Positions 35,525 through 43,824 of a stretch of 64,000 nucleotides of DNA are shown here, piece by piece. Source of the stretch: Defluviitaleaceae bacterium (GTDB lineage: Bacteria > Bacillota > Clostridia > Lachnospirales > UBA5962); contig WRKF01000189.1 of NCBI GenBank assembly GCA_009778165.1, positions 20,683 through 84,682 of the forward strand, read 5' to 3'. The translations under genes were made by a program, and so were the position numbers. The number at the start of each line of letters is the position of its first letter. The stretch's first letter is position 1. The notes beneath the pieces were generated by a model. That model did no database searches and was not told the DNA's origin. It worked only from the letters and a program-made list of their open reading frames with translations.

Positions 35525-35740
35525 GGGATTATTTTGTGTGCAAGCGGCAACCACCGTGAGAAGATAGAATTATTGGAGATGGATAAAGATGGTATAATGG
35601 TTGCGGAATATTGGACAACTTTGCCACCGAAAGCCGAGTTTGAACAAAAAATACAAACAATACTTGTTGAAACCCGCGAGCGGATGGCACAACGTAATTT
35701 GTTGACTGCCGATGAAGCGAAAATAACCGGGGAAGAATAG
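35525..35740 (+). pseudogene. yhcG: YhcG/DUF1016 gene, 3' part beyond the element
   Basis: The codons from GGG at 35525 encode GIILCASGNHREKIELLEMD and on to ITGEE and a stop, the standard C-terminal end of YhcG proteins (family pattern IGLILCAEG, then EQIELLQLD, AEYLTELPPK). Placed directly after ATT at 25078 it completes a 354-codon gene without any frame change. A TTG at 35507 would open a short frame from the element side, but there is no ribosome site. Confidence 0.88.
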
Positions 35741-35816
35741 GCTGGGAAGGTAACTTTCGCAAATCAAGAGATTGATTTAAAACAGAAATGCTGTGGAAAT
35801 GCTACAGAAATGCTGT

Positions 35817-36049
35817 CGAAATATTTTTCTAATGCGAACTATGAAACTCTCTATGTCACCCCCGATGTCACCCCCGATGTGTGACTCTATGTGATACTTT
35901 ATGTTAGAAAAAAATAGAAAAATCTGAAAAAATCCTGGGATTGGAAAGATAGATCAGAAAGATAACCTCATTATACAGTATGCTCAATAACGAAACAAGC
36001 TGAAAATGTCCGAGTGGAGCGTATCAACTTTTTTTGCTACACCCCAACC
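35817..36049 (+). repeat. Dispersed repeat, copy A
   Basis: About 230 bases, starting at GAAATATTTTTCTAATGCGA and ending TTTGCTACACCCCAACC, closely match the reverse complement of 63263-63479. It holds a tandem CACCCCCGATGT and several ATGTGAnACT units. It occupies most of the gap between the yhcG remnant and the DUF4177 gene and contains no gene. Confidence 0.8.
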
Positions 36050-36070
36050 AAAAAATTTTCGGAATAAATG

Positions 36071-36100
36071 TTGACATATGCCTAAAAACTATGGTACAAT
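36071..36100 (+). promoter_or_regulatory. Promoter of the DUF4177 gene
   Basis: TTGACA (36071-36076), 18-base spacer, TACAAT (36095-36100). Transcription would begin about 42 bases before the GTG. Confidence 0.75.
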
Positions 36101-36148
36101 TGTCGGGACATTAACTTTAAGTGTTTGGTTTGTTAAGGAGAATTTGTT

Positions 36149-36355
36149 GTGGAAAAATTTGAGTACAAGACGTTTATCTTGAATACTACTAACAAGTGGG
36201 GTTCTGTAAAACTAGACTCTTCGGAAATTGACACCGCTTTAAATGTACACGGCAAGTCAGGTTATGAGTTGGTTAATATATTTCCTGCTAGCAAGGGTTT
36301 TGGGGAATCGGGCCAACTTGTATGTATATTCAAAAAACGGATTGGGATTTTGTAG
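36149..36355 (+). CDS. Small DUF4177-type protein
   Basis: A 68-residue protein with the DUF4177 pattern: a first strand FEYKTFIL, a middle helix and SGYELVNIFPA, then a last strand QLVCIFKK. Such proteins are single small alpha-beta domains of unknown function. The start is GTG, with AAGGAG eight bases ahead and a good promoter. It is followed by tRNA-Trp genes on the same strand. Confidence 0.7.
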   Translation: MEKFEYKTFILNTTNKWGSVKLDSSEIDTALNVHGKSGYELVNIFPASKGFGESGQLVCIFKKRIGIL

Positions 36356-36448
36356 CCCCATTTAACTTTGGAATGGGATGTTTTTGAGTTGGGTGGCTGT
36401 ATCTTGAAAATCTGTCAGTTTTTTAGTTTGGATTTAAAATGGCTATAT

Positions 36449-36519
36449 AGGGGTATGATGTAATGGTAGCATTCCGGTCTCCAAAACCGTCCGTGAGGGT
36501 TCAAGTCCTTCTACCCCTG
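36449..36519 (+). tRNA. tRNA-Trp (anticodon CCA), copy 1
   Basis: A full cloverleaf of 71 bases: acceptor AGGGGTA with TACCCCT, D arm with AATGGTAG loop, anticodon stem CGGT-CTCCAAA-ACCG, T arm with GGTTCAAGTCC. The discriminator is G. The 3' CCA is not encoded. Confidence 0.95.
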
Positions 36520-36646
36520 TGAAATATGAAAATTTCTGTTATAGAGGCTGACAGCGATGAAAAAAATATCTATATTACAATTTTCGTCCTTGAAATTGGC
36601 TTTTAAAGCTGTTTTTGAAGGTTGTGGATTGTATTAAAGTTGCTTT

Positions 36647-36717
36647 AGGGGTATGATGTAATGGTAGCATTCCGGTCTCCAAAACCGTCCGTGAGGGTTC
36701 AAGTCCTTCTACCCCTG
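36647..36717 (+). tRNA. tRNA-Trp (anticodon CCA), copy 2
   Basis: Identical to copy 1 over all 71 bases and 127 bases downstream of it. The spacer is not itself duplicated and holds no gene that I can support. Confidence 0.95.
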
Positions 36718-36745
36718 CGAAATAAAAATATGGAGGTGAGTAAGT

Positions 36746-37021
36746 ATGAAAAAAATCGTAAGTGTTTTACTTGTCTTAGGTTTTATTTTTGTTGGGTTTC
36801 AAGTTCTACAAGTATATGAAGAGCGTGTCGTAGAACCTCGCACCGTAGAACCCTTTGCCGTAGATGTATCTCTTTTAGATCTGTCAAATGCTGGCGAACA
36901 CGTTTCTTCTCCCCATGGTAAATATTTGGGGTCAGGGGTTTCTCCGTGTGGAGTACCATTTAGTATTTTCAATCCCTACCATAGAGAGGGTCCTATAATG
37001 GGCGAAGTGTTTCGACCATAG
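36746..37021 (+). CDS. Small exported or membrane peptide, unknown
   Basis: A 91-residue protein with an N-terminal hydrophobic helix (IVSVLLVLGFIFVGFQVL) after two Lys; there is no lipobox. The rest is short, Pro- and Gly-rich, with one Cys (GSGVSPCGVPF). GGAGGTG lies before the ATG, 28 bases after tRNA-Trp copy 2, so it may be read from the same transcript. No family recognised. Confidence 0.55.
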   Translation: MKKIVSVLLVLGFIFVGFQVLQVYEERVVEPRTVEPFAVDVSLLDLSNAGEHVSSPHGKYLGSGVSPCGVPFSIFNPYHREGPIMGEVFRP

Positions 37022-37059
37022 GGGCGATGGAGCTATTATAGCTTTTTTGGAGGTTTTTT

Positions 37060-37716
37060 ATGAAAGTTGTATTTTTGGTATTTTTGTTTGTTACTACGCT
37101 TACGGCAGGTGTTTTTGCTGCACAAGAACAATACTTTTTTGATGAAATTTCTAACAGAAAGAATAATGCAATACAAATCGCTGAGACATGGCTCTATGAA
37201 GAAAGGGGATTGTCGGCGGAACAGGTTGTTGTTGAGGCAAGTTTCAGATATCCTAGGTGGTTTGTTGTTTTTAAAGACTTTTACGACGAACAAGAAATAT
37301 TGGGGCAAGTAAATGTGGACTTTTATACCGGAGAAACCACTTATGTTCCTCTATTTGAGCAAGTTCCGCTGTTTGAATTTATCCTTAATGAGAGTGTGAT
37401 AAGTGTAGTCGATAACACTCATTTTTTAGCGATTGCAAACTCTCACCTACTTAGCAATGAACACGAATACGTGCCCTCAGTCACTTTACATATAGAAAGT
37501 GCCGCTAAAATCATAGGAGCCATCGCACTTGAAGAAGCAGCGTTTTTAGATGCTTTAAGGTTAGAAATGATTTTTCTTAGCCGTCATCTTTTGGAACAGT
37601 GGTTTTGGAGTGCTTTTGTCTTTGAAATAGATGGAACAAATGCACTGATGCATATTGTAATAGATGGTGCTGATGGTTCTCTGATAAATGTTACTAAAGG
37701 ACCGTTTACCGGATAA
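37060..37716 (+). CDS. Secreted protein of unknown function
   Basis: A 218-residue protein with a clear signal peptide (VVFLVFLFVTTLTAGVFA, probable cut after FAA). NAIQIAETWLYEERGLSAEQ and WFVVFKDFYDEQ with VNVDFYTGET suggest a PepSY-like alpha-beta unit, but this is a loose resemblance. GGAGG precedes the ATG. It follows the small exported peptide by 38 bases, and a terminator follows it. Confidence 0.6.
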   Translation: MKVVFLVFLFVTTLTAGVFAAQEQYFFDEISNRKNNAIQIAETWLYEERGLSAEQVVVEASFRYPRWFVVFKDFYDEQEILGQVNVDFYTGETTYVPLFEQVPLFEFILNESVISVVDNTHFLAIANSHLLSNEHEYVPSVTLHIESAAKIIGAIALEEAAFLDALRLEMIFLSRHLLEQWFWSAFVFEIDGTNALMHIVIDGADGSLINVTKGPFTG

Positions 37717-37733
37717 ATAAAAAATGATATATG

Positions 37734-37793
37734 AAAAGGCTGTATCAAACATGCCCTCATGAAATCCAGGCTTGTTTTGGTGTACAGTCTTTT
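37734..37793 (+). terminator. Hairpin terminator
   Basis: AAAAGGCTGTATCAAACATG pairs imperfectly with TTGTTTTGGTGTACAGTCTT further on, and a T-rich run follows. Confidence 0.7.
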
Positions 37794-37837
37794 GTTTTAT
37801 ATAAGGTTTTGTATAGGGAAGGGAGTAGTAAATTATT

Positions 37838-38887
37838 ATGAAACACAGAGCAAAAACTCGTGTGGTAAATGTGGGTGGTGTAAAAATAGGCGGGGATAAC
37901 CCCATTGTAATACAGTCCATGACTAACACAGACACACGGGATGCCGTGGCGACTATCTCACAAATAAATGCACTTGCAGACGCGGGTTGCGAGATAGTGC
38001 GGGTTGCTGTTCCGGATATGGATGCAGCTTCCGCCATAAAAGATATAGTGAACGGCATACATATACCCCTGGTTGCAGATATCCACTTTAACTATCGTTT
38101 GGCATTAACTGCCATGGAAAACGGTGTGAATGGGCTGCGTATAAACCCGGGAAATATAGGCGGTAAAGATCGCACCAAAGCTGTGGTGGAGATGGCAAAG
38201 AAAAAAAACATCCCCATGCGTATCGGTGTAAACGGCGGTTCTTTAGAAAAGGACTTGCTTGAAAAATATGGTCTTACCCCTAAAGCTATGGTAGAAAGTG
38301 CATTAAGACATGTGAAAATTTTGGAAGAAATGGAATACAATGATATAGCGATTTCCCTTAAAGCCAGCACAATACCGCTTACAATAGATGCCAACATGCT
38401 AATGTCCCAATCTTGTGATTATCCCCTTCATTTGGGGATCACAGAAGCCGGCACTGTGAAGGGCGGCAGCATAAAGTCTAGTGTGGGGATTGGGGTTATG
38501 CTGTCCCAAGGCATTGGTTCTACCATCAGGGTTAGCCTTACCGGCGACCCTGTAGAGGAAATTTATGTAGCAAAGGAAATATTGAAAGCCCTGGGGTTGC
38601 GTCGCTTTGGTGTAGAGTTTGTGTCTTGTCCAACATGTGGCAGAACCGAGGTGGATCTTATCTCTATCGCTAACCGTGTGGAAGAGCTTTGCTTAAAACT
38701 TGATAAAAACATACGGGTGGCAGTAATGGGCTGTGTTGTAAACGGCCCCGGAGAGGCAAAAGAAGCCGATATAGCAATTGCCGCAGGCAAAGGTGAGGGG
38801 CTAATTATAAAAAAAGGGCAAATCTTACGCAAAGTGCGGGAAGATATGTTAATAGAAGCCCTCATGACCGAAATAGAAAAAATGTAG
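37838..38887 (+). CDS. ispG: IspG, 4-hydroxy-3-methylbut-2-enyl diphosphate synthase
   Basis: IspG carries out the penultimate step of the non-mevalonate isoprenoid pathway with a 4Fe-4S cluster. The 349-residue protein begins with the family motif GGVKIGGDNPIVIQSMTNTD, has the barrel motifs LVADIHFNYRLAL and GLRINPGNIG, and the cluster Cys residues in SCPTCGRTEVDL and VMGCVVNGPGEAKEAD. This is the short bacterial form. Related isoprenoid genes such as dxr and rseP, often adjacent, are not here. Weak GGGAGT ribosome site. Confidence 0.96.
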   Translation: MKHRAKTRVVNVGGVKIGGDNPIVIQSMTNTDTRDAVATISQINALADAGCEIVRVAVPDMDAASAIKDIVNGIHIPLVADIHFNYRLALTAMENGVNGLRINPGNIGGKDRTKAVVEMAKKKNIPMRIGVNGGSLEKDLLEKYGLTPKAMVESALRHVKILEEMEYNDIAISLKASTIPLTIDANMLMSQSCDYPLHLGITEAGTVKGGSIKSSVGIGVMLSQGIGSTIRVSLTGDPVEEIYVAKEILKALGLRRFGVEFVSCPTCGRTEVDLISIANRVEELCLKLDKNIRVAVMGCVVNGPGEAKEADIAIAAGKGEGLIIKKGQILRKVREDMLIEALMTEIEKM

Positions 38888-38916
38888 GTTAAAAATCAGA
38901 TGGGGCGTGTTGATTT

Positions 38917-39339
38917 ATGAAAAAACTAATAAATAAAAAAGATGTACTGTTTATAGGGGGAGTGTTGCTGATAGCTTTTGCTTTTTTTGCTTGGCAGCAC
39001 TTTTCAATTGGGGAGCCGGAAGAAGGCTCTCGTATATTTGCTGAGATAACTATCCATGGACAATTGGTTTACATAGCGTATTTAGATGAAGGTTACGATC
39101 GTGAATTTGTATTACCGGAGCATCCCGGTGTACGATTTGCCATACAAGATGGAAGGATAGCGTTTGAATCTGCGGATTGCCCCGATCAAGTGTGTATATT
39201 GATGGGGTGGCAAGGGGTTAGCGGTTGGGCGGCTTGCCTTCCTAACGGTATATTATTTATTGTACACGGAGCCGCTACAGATATAGATATAATTTCACAA
39301 TGTTGTACCGACCCGAGCTTAGCTGTTGCGGTTAAATAA
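38917..39339 (+). CDS. NusG domain II protein, membrane-anchored
   Basis: A 140-residue protein with one N-terminal membrane helix (DVLFIGGVLLIAFAFFAW) and an extracellular NusG-II-like domain: ESADCPDQVCILMGW then AACLPNGILFIV, the usual Cys-containing signature of these clostridial proteins. Function is unknown; related genes often lie near ones for electron-transport or lipid genes. It lies 29 bases after ispG and is probably co-transcribed. Confidence 0.75.
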   Translation: MKKLINKKDVLFIGGVLLIAFAFFAWQHFSIGEPEEGSRIFAEITIHGQLVYIAYLDEGYDREFVLPEHPGVRFAIQDGRIAFESADCPDQVCILMGWQGVSGWAACLPNGILFIVHGAATDIDIISQCCTDPSLAVAVK

Positions 39340-39378
39340 AAACTCAACTTTTTAACATTCCCTATAGGAGTAACTACC

Positions 39379-40380
39379 ATGAAAAAAATTCTTGTTATAA
39401 CCGCCATAATTCTTTTTTTCGGAAAAGATGTGTTGGCAAACGATTACTACTTTACGGAACAACCGCTTACAATTGGGCCATATTATTTGCAGGGTACTCT
39501 CACAATGCCTTATAATGTAGAGAACCCCCCTGTAGCAATATTGGTGTGGGGTACCGGTCAGGTTAACAAAGATGGGGCATATGGCGGTATAGTAATGTTG
39601 AGGGATCTTGCTCACGGTCTTGCAAAGCAGGGCATTGCAACGATACGTTACAACAAACGTTATTACCAACATCCTCCGATTCCTCGCAATATGACTTTGC
39701 AAGACGAAATATTACAAGATGTAGACTACGCAATATTAAAAGCCTACAATAATCCGTATCTTGGTGAAATTTATATAATTGGCTTTAGCCTTGGGGGCAT
39801 CCTTGCTCCAACTATCGCCTACACAAATGCAGAAAAAATAGTTGGGTTAGTATCAATGGCAGGTTCCCCTCGCCCTGCTCAAGATATTATTATAACCCAG
39901 CGGTACATGATAGCCTATATTGCTAGCTTGCAAGGACATGAAGTGTCGCCGCAACATGTTGTGGATGCAGTAAATTTTGCAACATCATTGCCTCTTTTTC
40001 TTGTGCCTGCTGTAATGGAGCAGTTAATGGGCAATATCGGTATAGATTTATATTATTTTGGCTTCCCCCTCAGCTATATACTTAGTTTAGCTACAGTTAA
40101 CAATAGAGCCGTATTAGAGCAACTGAACATACCTATGCTGATTCTCCAAGGGGATCAAGATCTTCAGATTTCTCCTGTATACGATTTTGAAGCCTGGAAG
40201 TATGCTTTATATAATCATGATAATACTCGGTTTATAATGTATCAAGGGCTAAACCACTTTTTTACTCCGCACCTTCCACAGCACGGGCTTTTTCAGGGGA
40301 GGCAACGGGCAAATATGTACGAGCAAGTTATTGTAGATATTGGCGAGTGGATAAATGAAATTAGTGCAACAGAATTTTAG
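39379..40380 (+). CDS. Exported alpha/beta hydrolase
   Basis: A 333-residue alpha/beta hydrolase with a signal peptide (ILVITAIILFFGKDVLA). The nucleophile Ser lies in IIGFSLGGILAPT near 137, the acid in LILQGDQDLQIS near 260, and the His in GLNHFFTPH near 297. VWGTGQVNKDGAY fits the oxyanion strand. It is probably an esterase or peptidase-like enzyme at the cell surface. GGAG lies before the ATG, 39 bases after the NusG-II gene. Confidence 0.8.
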   Translation: MKKILVITAIILFFGKDVLANDYYFTEQPLTIGPYYLQGTLTMPYNVENPPVAILVWGTGQVNKDGAYGGIVMLRDLAHGLAKQGIATIRYNKRYYQHPPIPRNMTLQDEILQDVDYAILKAYNNPYLGEIYIIGFSLGGILAPTIAYTNAEKIVGLVSMAGSPRPAQDIIITQRYMIAYIASLQGHEVSPQHVVDAVNFATSLPLFLVPAVMEQLMGNIGIDLYYFGFPLSYILSLATVNNRAVLEQLNIPMLILQGDQDLQISPVYDFEAWKYALYNHDNTRFIMYQGLNHFFTPHLPQHGLFQGRQRANMYEQVIVDIGEWINEISATEF

Positions 40381-40399
40381 AGTTAGTACCCCTAACGAT

Positions 40400-40445
40400 G
40401 GCTATTTATGCTGAAAACAAAAGGCTGTTTTCAATATAAATAGCC
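40400..40445 (+). terminator. 20-bp perfect-type hairpin
   Basis: GGCTATTTATGCTGAAAACA (40400-40419) pairs with TGTTTTCAATATAAATAGCC (40426-40445). There is no T run, but it separates two genes and is likely to stop or process the transcript. Confidence 0.6.
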
Positions 40446-40478
40446 ACAGTATCGATTCGTGTCGCAACAGCTGAAATT

Positions 40479-42389
40479 ATGGAGGCTCACAGAAAAATAA
40501 TGAAAGAAAAATTTTTGCATATAATAAAACTCATAACAAAACCCCGCATTACCCTTAGTTGGCATGTGTCCTTGTGTGTTGTTGCTTTTATCGCTCTTTT
40601 TTTAACTTTGGTTAAATTTTATATACAGCCTATAGCGTTTACCCTGGTTGTGGATCATTTTATTACATCCAACTTCCTTACGCTGTTGCTAAACTATTTG
40701 CCAATTTTGCTTACAATGTTGTTGCTGTTTTTTGTGTTCAACAGCATTGTCCTTGCCGCCGGGGTTGTTGGATTTGTGGTTATTTTGCTCAGCATAATAA
40801 ACCGTTTTAAAATTGTACTGCGCAACGACCCTCTGTTCCCTTGGGATTTTGCCTTGGGGGCAGAATTTCTCGGCGTTGCTGCAAGTTTTCCCGTGTATCA
40901 ATTTGTGCTTTTGGGGCTTTTTATTTTTCTCTCAATTTTTGCTATTATCCTCGGCTACTGCGTTGTGCGTACAAAAAAAATCAATGTCCATTACAGGATT
41001 GGTTTAGTTATTATTTGTGTTTCGGGGACTCTATTTATAAACTCTACTGTGTATCACCGCGAATCCCTGATTGCATCTTTGCCGGTAGCGGGAAATGTGT
41101 TTAATCAAATTAGCACATTTAACTCTCGCGGGTTTTTGTACAGTTTTATATTTTTTCATAACACCCAACGTATTAGCATTCCTGCCAATTTTGATCCAGC
41201 TCCCATAGAAGATATAAAGGCGGTTTTTGTGTCCGCCGATGTCACGGATATGGCAACACCTCACATTATAATGATAATGAGTGAGGCTTTTTCTGAAATA
41301 GCTATGGATGAGCGGTTCAACTTTGAAGGTTTTAGAGATCCCCATTATTATTGGCGACAAATTATTGCAAGAGATGATGTTATACACGGCAATATTGTCG
41401 TGCCAAACCTGGGCGGGGGTACGGGGGATACAGAGTTTGATGCATTAACGGCTTTTAACACTCGCGATTTGCGGGGGGTGCCTTATTCTTATATGTTGGT
41501 TACAAATTATTTTGAGGCTATTCCCCATTTGCTCGAGCCTTTGGGGTATCGCTCAATTGCTATGCACCCGGGGTTTAGTTGGTTTTACAACAGACAAAAT
41601 GTTTTCCGCTTTTTTGGTTTCGAGCATTTTTACAGTATCGACTATTTTGAATACTATCATTTCAAGGGGCCTTATATATCAGAATGGGCTACAATGGATA
41701 AAATATTAGACATTTGGCACAGGCATTTGGAAGATTACCCCGGCGTTCCTCTGTTTAATTTTACGATAACCATACAAAACCATGGGCCGTATGCGGGGTT
41801 GTATGAGCATTTGCCGCCGGACTATGTGAATTTCACAACAGAAGCTAATTTTTCTGATCATGAAATATTACAGCTAACCCACTACTTTCACGGAGTGATA
41901 GACAAAGATGAGCAATTGTGGCGGCTGTTTCAATATTTTATGTATCATCCAGAGCCGGTGGTTATGGTATATTTTAGCGACCATTTGCCCGCCCTTAACA
42001 TCGGTATTTACGATATACTGCATCCGGAGACCTATCCGATAGATAGATTTGAAAATATTACACGCCTGCATCAAGCTCCTTTTATGATATGGCAAAATCA
42101 TGCAGCCGCCGCCATTACCCCATTGCAACAAAACCGCGAAACCCTTGCCATGCCCCAAGACATGGTAATAGGCTCAAACTTTTTGGGGGCATACACACTG
42201 GAGCTGTTGGGGTTTACCGGGCTTTCTCCCTTTTGGGATCATGTGAATTATTTGCGTACCCGGTTTGTGTCTGTATTGGAGGATCGCTCTCTTGCTATAG
42301 ACGGAAGAATGTCGCTGGAATTTAGAGAAGAGGAATTGCAGGCACTAATTATATATAGACACTGGCAGTTTGATAGGATTTTTAATTAA
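40479..42389 (+). CDS. LtaS-type membrane sulfatase-fold protein
   Basis: A 636-residue protein with about five N-terminal membrane helices (residues 20-200) and an outside sulfatase-like domain. Conserved features are PHIIMIMSEAFSEI, NLGGGTGDTEFDALT (its Thr aligns with the lipoteichoic-acid synthase nucleophile), TIQNHGPY and YFSDHLPAL with metal ligands. The family moves glycerol phosphate onto lipids or wall polymers. The start is uncertain: ATG 40479 or 40500, as GGAGG lies just after the first. The DNA after the stop is A/T-rich and ends in a terminator. Confidence 0.82.
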   Translation: MEAHRKIMKEKFLHIIKLITKPRITLSWHVSLCVVAFIALFLTLVKFYIQPIAFTLVVDHFITSNFLTLLLNYLPILLTMLLLFFVFNSIVLAAGVVGFVVILLSIINRFKIVLRNDPLFPWDFALGAEFLGVAASFPVYQFVLLGLFIFLSIFAIILGYCVVRTKKINVHYRIGLVIICVSGTLFINSTVYHRESLIASLPVAGNVFNQISTFNSRGFLYSFIFFHNTQRISIPANFDPAPIEDIKAVFVSADVTDMATPHIIMIMSEAFSEIAMDERFNFEGFRDPHYYWRQIIARDDVIHGNIVVPNLGGGTGDTEFDALTAFNTRDLRGVPYSYMLVTNYFEAIPHLLEPLGYRSIAMHPGFSWFYNRQNVFRFFGFEHFYSIDYFEYYHFKGPYISEWATMDKILDIWHRHLEDYPGVPLFNFTITIQNHGPYAGLYEHLPPDYVNFTTEANFSDHEILQLTHYFHGVIDKDEQLWRLFQYFMYHPEPVVMVYFSDHLPALNIGIYDILHPETYPIDRFENITRLHQAPFMIWQNHAAAAITPLQQNRETLAMPQDMVIGSNFLGAYTLELLGFTGLSPFWDHVNYLRTRFVSVLEDRSLAIDGRMSLEFREEELQALIIYRHWQFDRIFN

Positions 42390-42440
42390 TTAGCTATAGC
42401 CTTTGTAAAATCAAATAAAATCAAATAAAACGCAAAAAGA

Positions 42441-42495
42441 CAAAAAAGACAAAAAAATACAGTAGAATTTTAATTGTAATTTTTTGTCTTTTTTG
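42441..42495. terminator. Bidirectional A/T hairpin terminator
   Basis: CAAAAAAGACAAAAAA (42441-42456) and TTTTTTGTCTTTTTTG (42480-42495) are a 16-bp inverted repeat. The 42390-42715 gap also holds the pdu promoter and leader, and no gene. Confidence 0.8.
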
Positions 42496-42581
42496 TTTAC
42501 TTTTTTGTTCTATCCTTGTTTTTTGTGTCGGTTTTTTTTGGAAAAAATAGCAAATTTTTTCAGTAATTTTGTACTAATTGC

Positions 42582-42590
42582 TGTTATAAT
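42582..42590 (+). promoter_or_regulatory. Extended -10 promoter of the pdu operon
   Basis: TGTTATAAT (42582-42590) is a perfect extended -10. No good -35 box lies 17 bases upstream, which fits dependence on an activator. Expected start near 42597. Confidence 0.5.
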
Positions 42591-42633
42591 TGAAGCAGTT
42601 TTAAGACTATAACTTGTTCAATAGTTCAATGGG

Positions 42634-42668
42634 GGTTTAAATAGTGATTCACAAATTAAACCTTTTTT
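42634..42668 (+). promoter_or_regulatory. Terminator-like hairpin in the pdu leader, possible attenuator
   Basis: GGTTTAA (42634-42640) pairs with TTAAACC (42656-42662), followed by six T. GTTTAA could pair instead with TTAAAC at 42683-42688, just after an ACCGC-GCGGT stem. These are mutually exclusive, as in antitermination leaders; firm evidence is lacking. Confidence 0.35.
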
Positions 42669-42715
42669 CACCGCAAGGGCGGTTAAACTAACTTATTTTT
42701 TAGGAGGAAAACATT

Positions 42716-42994
42716 ATGCAAGAAGCATTGGGAATGGTAGAAACAAAAGGGTTGGTTAGCGCGATAGAAGCTGCCGATGCCATGACAAAAGCTGCCAATG
42801 TAAATTTGGTAGGTTACGAAAAAATAGGTTCCGGGCTTGTTACCGTTATGGTAAGAGGTGATGTGGGAGCCGTAAAAGCCGCTGTTGATGCAGGTTCTGC
42901 TGCAGCAGCAAAAGTTGGCTCTGTTGTTTCCTGCCATGTGATTCCACGTCCTCACACAGACGTAGAAAGCATGTTGCCAAAAAATTTAGGATAA
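42716..42994 (+). CDS. pduA: BMC-H shell protein, PduA/PduJ-like
   Basis: A 92-residue single-BMC-domain protein that forms the hexameric tiles of the microcompartment shell. It reads [20 protein letters not shown] at the start, then [20 protein letters not shown] and [15 protein letters not shown], near-standard for PduA and PduJ, and ends [11 protein letters not shown]. First gene of the operon, behind a strong AGGAGG. PduA and PduJ cannot be separated from sequence alone. Confidence 0.93.
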   Translation: MQEALGMVETKGLVSAIEAADAMTKAANVNLVGYEKIGSGLVTVMVRGDVGAVKAAVDAGSAAAAKVGSVVSCHVIPRPHTDVESMLPKNLG

Positions 42995-43012
42995 TAGGGG
43001 GAACTGCGTAAT

Positions 43013-43801
43013 ATGGACGACAAGATAATAAACAAAATATTAGACGAAGTAATGAAAAAAGTAAATACAGAGGGAGCGAAAAGCTCTGCTCCTGCTACAG
43101 CAAACTTTCGCAGCTCTTCCATGACAGAGTTTGTTGGTACAGCAGTTGGCGACACAATCGGCTTGGTTATTGCAAGCGTAGATTCTGCCTTGCATGACGC
43201 AATGGGAATCGACAAAAAATACCGCTCCATTGGTATACTTGGAGCAAGAACAGGAGCCGGTCCGCAAATAATGGCAATAGATGAAGCTGTAAAAGCCACA
43301 AACACAGAGGTTTTATCTATAGAGCTTCCCAGGGATACACAAGGTGGCGCAGGTCACGGAAGTTTGATAATAGTTGGCTCTGAAGATGTTTCCGACGCAC
43401 GCCGTGCAATCGAAGTTGCTCTAAAAGAGCTAGACAGAACGATGGGCGATGTTTACGCAAACGCTGCCGGTCATTTAGAATTTCAGTACACAGCTCGTGC
43501 AAGCCTGGCATTAGAAAAAGCCTTTAAAGCTCCTTTGGGTAAATCCTTTGGTCTTATTGTGGGTGCGCCTGCTGCAATTGGTGTGGTTATGGCAGATGTG
43601 GCTGTAAAAGCCGCAAATGTAGACGTTTTGGGCGTTGCATCTCCCGGGAAGGGGACGAGCAACTCTAACGAGTACATTTTAACCATTAGCGGCGACTCCG
43701 GTGCCGTTCGCCAGTCTGTAATAGCAGCCAGAGAAGCGGGGTTGTCTCTTCTTCAGGCTTTGGGTGGGCAAGCTAACAGCGTTACAAAACCATATATTTA
43801 G
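43013..43801 (+). CDS. pduB: PduB, trimeric tandem-BMC shell protein
   Basis: PduB is a two-BMC-domain shell protein that makes trimers and helps tie the enzyme core to the shell. The 262-residue protein has an N-terminal extension with an amphipathic helix (DDKIINKILDEVMKKV), then BMC domain 1 from about residue 45 (FVGTAVGDTIGLVIASVD) and domain 2 from about 150 (KSFGLIVGAPAAIGVVMADV). Normal length. GGGGGA lies eleven bases ahead of the ATG. Confidence 0.94.
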   Translation: MDDKIINKILDEVMKKVNTEGAKSSAPATANFRSSSMTEFVGTAVGDTIGLVIASVDSALHDAMGIDKKYRSIGILGARTGAGPQIMAIDEAVKATNTEVLSIELPRDTQGGAGHGSLIIVGSEDVSDARRAIEVALKELDRTMGDVYANAAGHLEFQYTARASLALEKAFKAPLGKSFGLIVGAPAAIGVVMADVAVKAANVDVLGVASPGKGTSNSNEYILTISGDSGAVRQSVIAAREAGLSLLQALGGQANSVTKPYI

Positions 43802-43824
43802 CTCATTAAAAATAGGAGGGTTTC

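Noticed and set aside
36557..36637. 26-codon frame between the tRNA-Trp genes
   Set aside because: No ribosome site and no conserved feature; too short to support.
36449..36717. tRNA-Trp as attachment site of the nearby element
   Set aside because: The element ends at 35524 within yhcG; the TT junctions and in-frame rejoining are precise and do not involve the tRNA.
42597..42715. Cobalamin riboswitch before the B12-dependent pdu operon
   Set aside because: The leader is about 120 bases, too short for the class, and the B12-box type sequence is not present.
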